The position numbers and the translations under genes were made by a program. Positions 58,259 through 64,000 of a stretch of 64,000 nt of DNA are shown piece by piece. Source of the stretch: Caenorhabditis elegans (lineage: Eukaryota; Nematoda; Chromadorea; Rhabditida; Rhabditidae); contig NC_003283.11 in assembly GCF_000002985.6 (NCBI RefSeq), forward strand, positions 1,798,001-1,862,000, given 5' to 3'. How positions within the stretch are numbered: the first letter of the stretch is position 1; every line of letters starts with the position of its first letter. The notes under the pieces are model-generated. The model did no database searches. It saw only the letters and a list, made by a program, of their open reading frames with translations, and was not told where the DNA came from.

Positions 58259-58624
58259 TTTTGTGAATTGAAAGCTAGAAGAGAGAGGGTTGATGAACTT
58301 AGGAACAGTGAGCGATATTAGTTTTAAACCATTTTTAAAAAGTTTGCAAGCCTGCTCAATGCTTATCAATGGAGCAAATTTGCAGAAAATAACAAAACAA
58401 AAGTAAAATCAAAAATCCACAAAAAAAGTCATCCAAGTTTGTATGTACTGCATACTAAAATAGAAGTAGGGGGTAGAAAGGGGGACGGAAATCGAAAGCT
58501 GACCCCATTTTTTGTTCCGAAAATTGTCGCCGAAACACAGTGTATTTGTTATTTTTGGTGTGGTTCTAGCATGATTTCTGGTTATTCTACATATGTTTAG
58601 TGTAGGACTTAACAAAAACGCTCG

Positions 58625-58905
58625 GATTTAGGCTTAGGCTTAGGCCTAATCTTAGACTTGAGTTTGAGATTTATTTTGAGCTTAGGCTTATGTTTGGGCT
58701 TAGGCTTAAGCTTAGATTTGAGTTAAAGCTTATGCTCAGGCTTAGGCTTAGGCTCAGTCTTATTCTTAGGCTTTGGCCTAGGCTTAGGCTTATGCTTAGA
58801 CTGAAGCTTCAGATTGAGCTTAATCTGAGGCATAGGCTTAGGTTCAGGCTTAGGATTAGGCGTAGTTTTAGGCTTATTCTCAGGCTTTGGCTTAAATTGC
58901 CACAA
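58625..58905. repeat. Interstitial telomere-like array (TTAGGC)n
   Basis: Degenerate TTAGGC, TTATGC and CTTAGGC units upstream of the BED gene, in the same orientation as the 57.8-kb array. Confidence 0.86.
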
Positions 58906-61060
58906 TCCAGGCCTATTCATATTCTGATTTACGTCAATTTAGCGTAACACAACTCTAACCATTTTTGAATCAAAAAATTAAAAGTATATTTGGAAATTTC
59001 CAGGTTCACAATCATATTTAAAAACTAGTTTTTTTTCCAAAAACCCGCATGCCTACACTCAAATTCACAAAAAGATTTTTTCGTCCTGTGGTGGGGGAGT
59101 GGGGGTGAAAGAGAGGCGGAACGCGCGCACCCCTTCCAAAGTTTTTAGGATGGGATTTTTGAATTGTGAATTTCGAATTGAATTGCTTTTGCTTTTGGTC
59201 AGGGGAGGGCAAATTGCCTGCAGGCGGAATTCAGGAATTTACGAATTTACGCGAAAAATGGGATGCGAAAATGAAAAACGGCCGGGTAGGGGGGAAGGCG
59301 AAGAAAGCATAAATTTCACACGATTTTTGGGAGAAATTTGCATAAATTTTTTCGTTTTGAAATTTTGTTACTCGAAGCTTCTGGAAAGGGAAATTTGAAT
59401 TTTTCGTAACCTTGAGATTGCATGCTTCTGCTTGATTTTTTGGCAGAAAGTGACCTTGTCTCAAGCAGTGATATTTTTGAGGTAAAATAAATTTGAGAAA
59501 GAAGAAATATATATGAATCATATTTTTTTAAAAATAAAGGTGATTCAGAAAAAAAATTGAGAAGGAATTTTTGGATAGTTTCACAGTACTAGGTAAAAGT
59601 ACACTATAAATCACCTATTTTACTCGTAGTAGCTCAAAATAGTAGGCAGGCAAGCATAACCTTTCACGGGGTTCTGGCCTTCCTTATTGAATTTTTCGCG
59701 CTCCATTGACAATCGCCTGCCAGACAACGCGTCGGAAAGTCGTGTACTCCACACGGACAAATACATTTAGTTTTACAACTAGAATCGAGCCGCAACGCGC
59801 CGTAAATCTACCCCAGATATGGCCGAGCCAAAATAGCCTAGTTCGGCAAACTCTTCCATTTCAATTTATGAGGGAAGCAAGAAATTTGTGACCTTACCTC
59901 GTAGGCATATGCCTGCCTACCATGAAACTACAGTGTGAAGTTGTAGGCAGGTAGGCAGGTCAACAAACTTTTTCTGTTAATGTGTAAGTGTATTTAAATT
60001 GAAAAATGAAATTATTTCAAATTTCGTATAGTGTTTTGCAAGGCAAAATCGTTCAGAAAAAAATTTTCAACCAAGAAATGGGCGGAGCCTAGTAGAGATT
60101 GGTTTAAAGGAAGCTTTATATACAAATTTCAGACTGAAAATTATTTGAAATTGATGTTTTTTAGTCAATCATTCACCTATTCGTAATTATCGAAAAAAGT
60201 GAAACCAAACGGAAAAAGTGAAAATTTCAAGCTTTACACATAAATCATATGCATTTTGACGGCTATACTTAAACCCGACGAATGTCACTGAAATATTGAA
60301 ATTTGAAATTGAAATTTACTGAAAAAAAAAGAAGTTTGTTCCTCGTTTTTAAGGGCGCCGAACTTTTTTTTGAAAACTTTTTTGAAAACTTTTTGTTGAA
60401 GAAATTTGGTCAGCTAACATATAAAACAAAAAAAAGACCGGGAAAAATTCAAATCGGAAATATAAAAATTTAGTCCTAAAAATTTATGAAATCCGATATT
60501 TTTGGAAAGTGGGAGCGAGGCGAAGAAGGTCGCTTTTCTTGGGAGAAGGGGGCGGAGCCTATGTCAGGGGTTGGAAGAAAATTTTCAGAATTTTTAATTT
60601 TTAATATTTTAAAAAATCATAACAATTTCAAAATAGACCCCGCCCATTTCTTGGTCCATTTCTCTTTATTTTTCAAAAATTTGAAAAAAAAATGTTTTCG
60701 ATTTTTTTTTGGAAATTTAAAATTGAATATTTTAGAGAAAGTTTTTGTAAAACATAATTTTGAAATTATGGAAAACTTTTTTTAAATGAAAATAACCAAA
60801 TATCCAAGATGTGGGCGGAGCCTATTTTACGATTTTTTTTTCTGAAATTTTTCTAAACTTTCACACAGATCTGAAACTTGTGCTAACCGTAGAATATTTC
60901 AGATCTATGCGAATTTTTTTTTAATTCAGAAATCTCAAAATAGGCTCCGCCCACATCATGGTTGTTCAGGAATTTGCATGGAATTTTTTCCGAAAATCTA
61001 GAAAAAAATGGGGGGTTTTTTCAGAATTTTTGTCATAATTTTCCTAATTAAAAAAAAATA
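58906..61060. other. Gene-free stretch with GGGCGGAGCC inverted repeats
   Basis: ORFs here are short, lack splice partners and have skewed composition. The motif GGGCGGAGCCTA or its complement occurs near 60080, 60549, 60640, 60812 and 60943. The pair at 60808-60955 forms an inverted repeat (AAGATGTGGGCGGAGCCTAT and ATAGGCTCCGCCCACATCAT). No gene is supported. Confidence 0.5.
59655..59882. mobile_element. One-armed relative of the 16.58-16.98 kb fold-back
   Basis: It shares GGGGTTCTGGCCTTCC, GACAATCGCCTGCC, CTCCACACGGACAAATACAT and GGCCGAGCCAAAATAGCCTA with the second half of 16580-16980. The left arm is missing. Confidence 0.75.
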
Positions 61061-61063
61061 TCA

Positions 61064-61231
61064 CACGTGGTGGCATGGTGCCTGTCCCATTACGGTTTGA
61101 TCTACAAAAAATTCGGGAATTTTTTCCACAAAAATGACGTCAGCATATGCAAAATCAGTTGAGAAGTCTGCGTCTATATTCCCGCGATTCTTGTGGATCA
61201 AACCAAAGATGGGACACTCTGGCAAAACGTG
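61064..61231. mobile_element. CACGTGGTGGCATG MITE copy
   Basis: It starts CACGTGGTGGCATGGTGCC and ends GGGACACTCTGGCAAAACGTG, with the family interior (GTTTGATCTAC, GACGTCAGC). Confidence 0.75.
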
Positions 61232-61914
61232 TGTTCATATTGTGAAAAAAATTTGAAATTCTGAGTTTTTTCACCTAAAAAATCGCAATAAATAGTCAAA
61301 AAAACATTTTCAAAAAAAAAATTTTTTGGAATTTTTTTCAAAAATTTTAAATATTTTTTTAAATAAAAAAAGCATAGTAGGTCCTACATTCAAGCAAGGG
61401 AGAACCCCCAAAAAATTTAAAATCCAAGTAAAAAAGTGTCCAGAAAAGCGGAAATTAAACAATTAGCAATTCGATAAATCCAATATCTCCGAAAAATGAG
61501 AGGCGGAGAGGCGGCGCCAATTTTGGTGTGGATTTTAGAAAGGCCGACGAATTGAAAATGGACGAAAAGAAGAATGGATTACTGACCGGTTTTGTGGTTT
61601 TTGAGATGATGGAAAGGGGGAAGGTGAAGCATCAAAAGAAGAAGCAGACAGGGAGAGTAGAAAATGGATATGGGAAACAAAGTTTTTGAAGGTGGGAAGC
61701 TTTTGACAGAAAGAAAGAAAATACGCAAATTATGGTAAAACGATTTGATTTTCGAATTGGGGAGACTTGAGAAGAAGCTATTGCCAATTTTAAAATAAAT
61801 GAGAAATGTGCGCGCGCGCTAAAGTTTCGGGTGATGTTAATCTTGAAATCTAGAAACATCTAGATATTTTATTGAATATTAGAGATGCCACCGATTACAA
61901 GATGCCCTGGAATT

Positions 61915-62640
61915 GAGGGTCTCACAGCGAAAGAAAATGGGTACTGTAGGGAAGCTGGGTCCTACAACGAAAACAGTATTTCAGGTCCCTTTAACGAAGT
62001 TTAATAGCGAAAATGGGTCTCGCAACGAAAATGGGTTTTTTATTAAAGTTTCGCCACGAACGATGAACCCTGCGAAAATGTGTCCCGCAACGAATATAGT
62101 TTTTAGGTATCACGTAATGGGTCTCGAAGCGAAAATCAGGGTTCCAGTTAAACTGGGTCCCGCAACGAAAATGGGCCTTTCAGCGAAAACCGTTTTAAGG
62201 TCCCTCGCGTGGTGTCAGAGTGCCTCATTTCGGCTTGATCTACGTAGATCTACAAAAATGCGCGGAGAAGAGACGCAGAGTTCTAAACTGATTCCGTATG
62301 GTTAAAAACGTGCTGACGTCACATATTTTTGCGCAAAAAATTCCCGCATTTTTTGTAGATCAAACCGTAATGGGACAGCCTGACACCACGTGGTCCCTTT
62401 AAAAAAAAGTGGAGCTTGTAGCGAAAATGGGTTTTCCAGCTGGATCCTGCAGGTTCCGCAATTAAAAACGGGTTTCCTATATTAGGTCCCGCAACGAGCA
62501 AATTTGGGTCTCGCAACGAAGCTGGGTCTCGCAACAAAATTGGGTCCCGCAGCGAAAAGAAATGGGTCCCAAAGCGAAATTTATTTCTTCGGTAATTATC
62601 CAAATTTTTTTCGCTTCGAGACCCAAAATTTGACGACCTG
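61915..62640. repeat. Tandem array of GGGTCCCGCAACGAAAAT units
   Basis: Variable-length units of GGGTCTCGCAACGAAAATGG and GGGTCCCGCAACGAAAATGG repeat about 20 times. The array is split by a complete MITE at 62206-62392. Confidence 0.85.
62206..62392. mobile_element. CACGTGGTGTCAG MITE inserted in the GGGTCCCGCAACG array
   Basis: Left end CGCGTGGTGTCAGAGTGCCTC, right end GACAGCCTGACACCACGTG. TCCCT-like sequence flanks both sides (AGGTCCCTCG before, GGTCCCTTT after). Confidence 0.8.
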
Positions 62641-63059
62641 GAAAATATTCCAAAATATTAGCTGTAATTCTCTATACACTGGAAAAAAACTATTTTTCTT
62701 TTCATGAAATTGGGCCAATTTCAGAATTATTTTCATAACTAGTGCCTGGATTTTTTTTCAAAACTTGACTTTACTATCGGTGGCCGAATTTTCCCATTTC
62801 ACGGCCACGTCTGAGCTAGGGCTATTTCGAAAAAAAAGTGAATTTCCTACAAATTGACCTGGAAAAAATTAGTGGGGCAGTAGGAGTGAAAGTAAGAATG
62901 GAAAATAGGAGAATGGACGGTGAAACGAGTAGTGGACATCACCCCAAGCGACACGCACAGTCAAATATATTTCCGAATTTAATTGTACCTAATGTGATGG
63001 ATGACTACCGGGGAGGGCCGAATTGTTGTATAACGGGGAAGTGGTGGAAGGGGATATCG

Positions 63060-64000
63060 GTCTGAATTTTATCCTTAAAAATTTTTGACTACTCGGCCAC
63101 CACTATTTTATCGGCCACTTGTTCAGAAAATTGGAAAACTCGGCCACCAATGTTTTCTAGGCCATTTGTCCTGAAAAAGGGAAAACTCGGCCACCAATAT
63201 TTTCTAGGCTACTTGTCCTGAAAATTGGAAAACTAGGCCACCAAGATTTTTTCGACCACTTGTTCCGAAAAAAATAGAAAAAATCGGCCACTAATATTTT
63301 CTCGGCGATTGTATAGAAAGTTGGAAAACTCTGCCACCAATAATTTTTGGCGACTTGCACAGAGGATGGGAAAACTAGGCCACCAATATTTTCTTGGCTG
63401 CTTTCGTAGGAAAAAAGTCGTAGGAAAAGGTTTCGTAGGAGAAAGGAAGGGTCACCAACATGTTCTCTAGGAAAACTAGGCCAACAATATTTTATCGGCC
63501 ACTTGTACAGAAAATTGGAAAACTCGGCCACCAATATTTTTTTGGCCGCTTTCCGAGAAAAAAGGAAAACTTGGCCACTGCCCAGAAAATGGGCAAACTA
63601 ATAGTAAGCTACCAATAGTTTATCCAGAAAAAACTTATTCAGAAAACAACAAAAAACTCGGTCATTTAATCTTTATCGAGGGAAAACAAGGCCATTGCCC
63701 AGAAAATGGGAAAACTAGGCCACCAACATTTTCTCTAGGGAAAACTAGGCCGCTTTAGTAGAAAATTGTAAGCTCAGCCACATGTGCAGAAAATGGGAAA
63801 ACTAGGCCATAAATATTTTCTCGGCCGCTTTCCTAGAAAAAGGGAAAACTAGGCCACCAATAGTTTTTCGAGTGAAAACTCGGCCACCACTATTTTTTCG
63901 AGTGAAAACTCGGCTATCAATATTTTCTTGGACGCTTTCTTAGAAAAAATGAAAAGTCAGCCACCAATAGTCTCTCGGCCACTGTCAAGAAAATGGGAAA
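63060..64000. repeat. ~50-bp tandem repeat, CTCGGCCACCAATATTTTCT
   Basis: Units of AAAACTCGGCCACCAATATT, TTTCTCGGCCACTTGTCC and AGAAAATGGGAAAACT recur about 18 times to the window edge, so the array continues beyond it. Short ORFs in it are repeat translations. Confidence 0.88.

Noticed and set aside
58690..58947. 85-aa Leu/Arg-repeat ORF (RLRLRLSLILRL)
   Set aside because: Translation of the TTAGGC-like array.
62838..63065. Possible short gene MNFLQIDLEKISG...
   Set aside because: No splice partners, no signal peptide or domain, and composition like surrounding noncoding sequence.
63157..63534. 125-aa minus-strand ORF at the window end
   Set aside because: Translation of the ~50-bp CTCGGCCACCAATATT tandem repeat.
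63060..64000. CRISPR-like array
   Set aside because: Repeats are tandem with degenerate units and no unique spacers of even length, in a eukaryotic genome.

Overview
The window looks like Caenorhabditis elegans, or something almost identical to it. Genes have short exons and many 45-70 bp introns with TTTTCAG acceptors. There is a Tc1 transposon, interstitial TTAGGC (nematode telomere repeat) arrays and a dense load of fold-back repeats. The genes hsp-16.2/hsp-16.41, gly-7 and mrpl-39 are recognisable, and from memory they sit together on the left part of chromosome V (Y46H3 region). Exon coordinates below were assembled by hand from splice signals and reading-frame phase; no alignment was run.

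Region 0-13 kb: a secreted Cys-rich ET-module-like gene (+), then a mirror-image block: an srt chemoreceptor gene (-), hsp-16.2 (-), hsp-16.41 (+) and a second srt gene (+). The two small heat-shock genes share one 346-bp divergent promoter with two triple heat-shock elements and two TATA boxes. A 75-aa Cys-rich (CYSTM-like) gene (-) follows; its only intron holds a 0.85-kb minisatellite.

Region 13-32 kb: a class 3 lipase with a Cys-rich N-terminal module (-); gly-7, a polypeptide GalNAc-transferase (-) whose introns are full of fold-back elements; mrpl-39 (+), divergent from gly-7; and a 413-aa secreted Pro/Ala-rich protein of unknown function (-) spread over 6.7 kb.

Region 32-43.3 kb: the most striking structure. 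It is a 5,136-bp inverted duplication (arms 32714-37849 and 38160-43295) around a 310-bp spacer. Each arm carries a decayed 7TM chemoreceptor-like pseudogene, a tRNA-like sequence, a MITE and a Tc1 copy. The right Tc1 is full length (1,611 bp, 343-aa transposase). The left Tc1 lacks its first 89 bp. Every translated ORF pair compared between the arms is identical.

Region 43.3-64 kb: an old-yellow-enzyme family flavin oxidoreductase (+); a second class 3 lipase (+); a Lys/Arg-rich protein gene (-) with an apparent 1-bp frameshift and a duplicated promoter/first exon; and a BED zinc-finger gene (-). The last 5.7 kb has no gene I can support and consists of tandem and inverted repeats.

The genes do not form one pathway. 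They fall into stress response (hsp-16), chemosensation (srt), secreted or digestive proteins (lipases, ET module, Pro/Ala-rich), glycosylation (gly-7), mitochondrial translation (mrpl-39) and redox metabolism. I found no CRISPR array, virus-like gene set or new multi-gene system. The unusual content is structural: a giant Tc1-centred palindrome, nested fold-back elements with an empty-site paralogue, interstitial telomere repeats and a mirrored receptor/heat-shock block.
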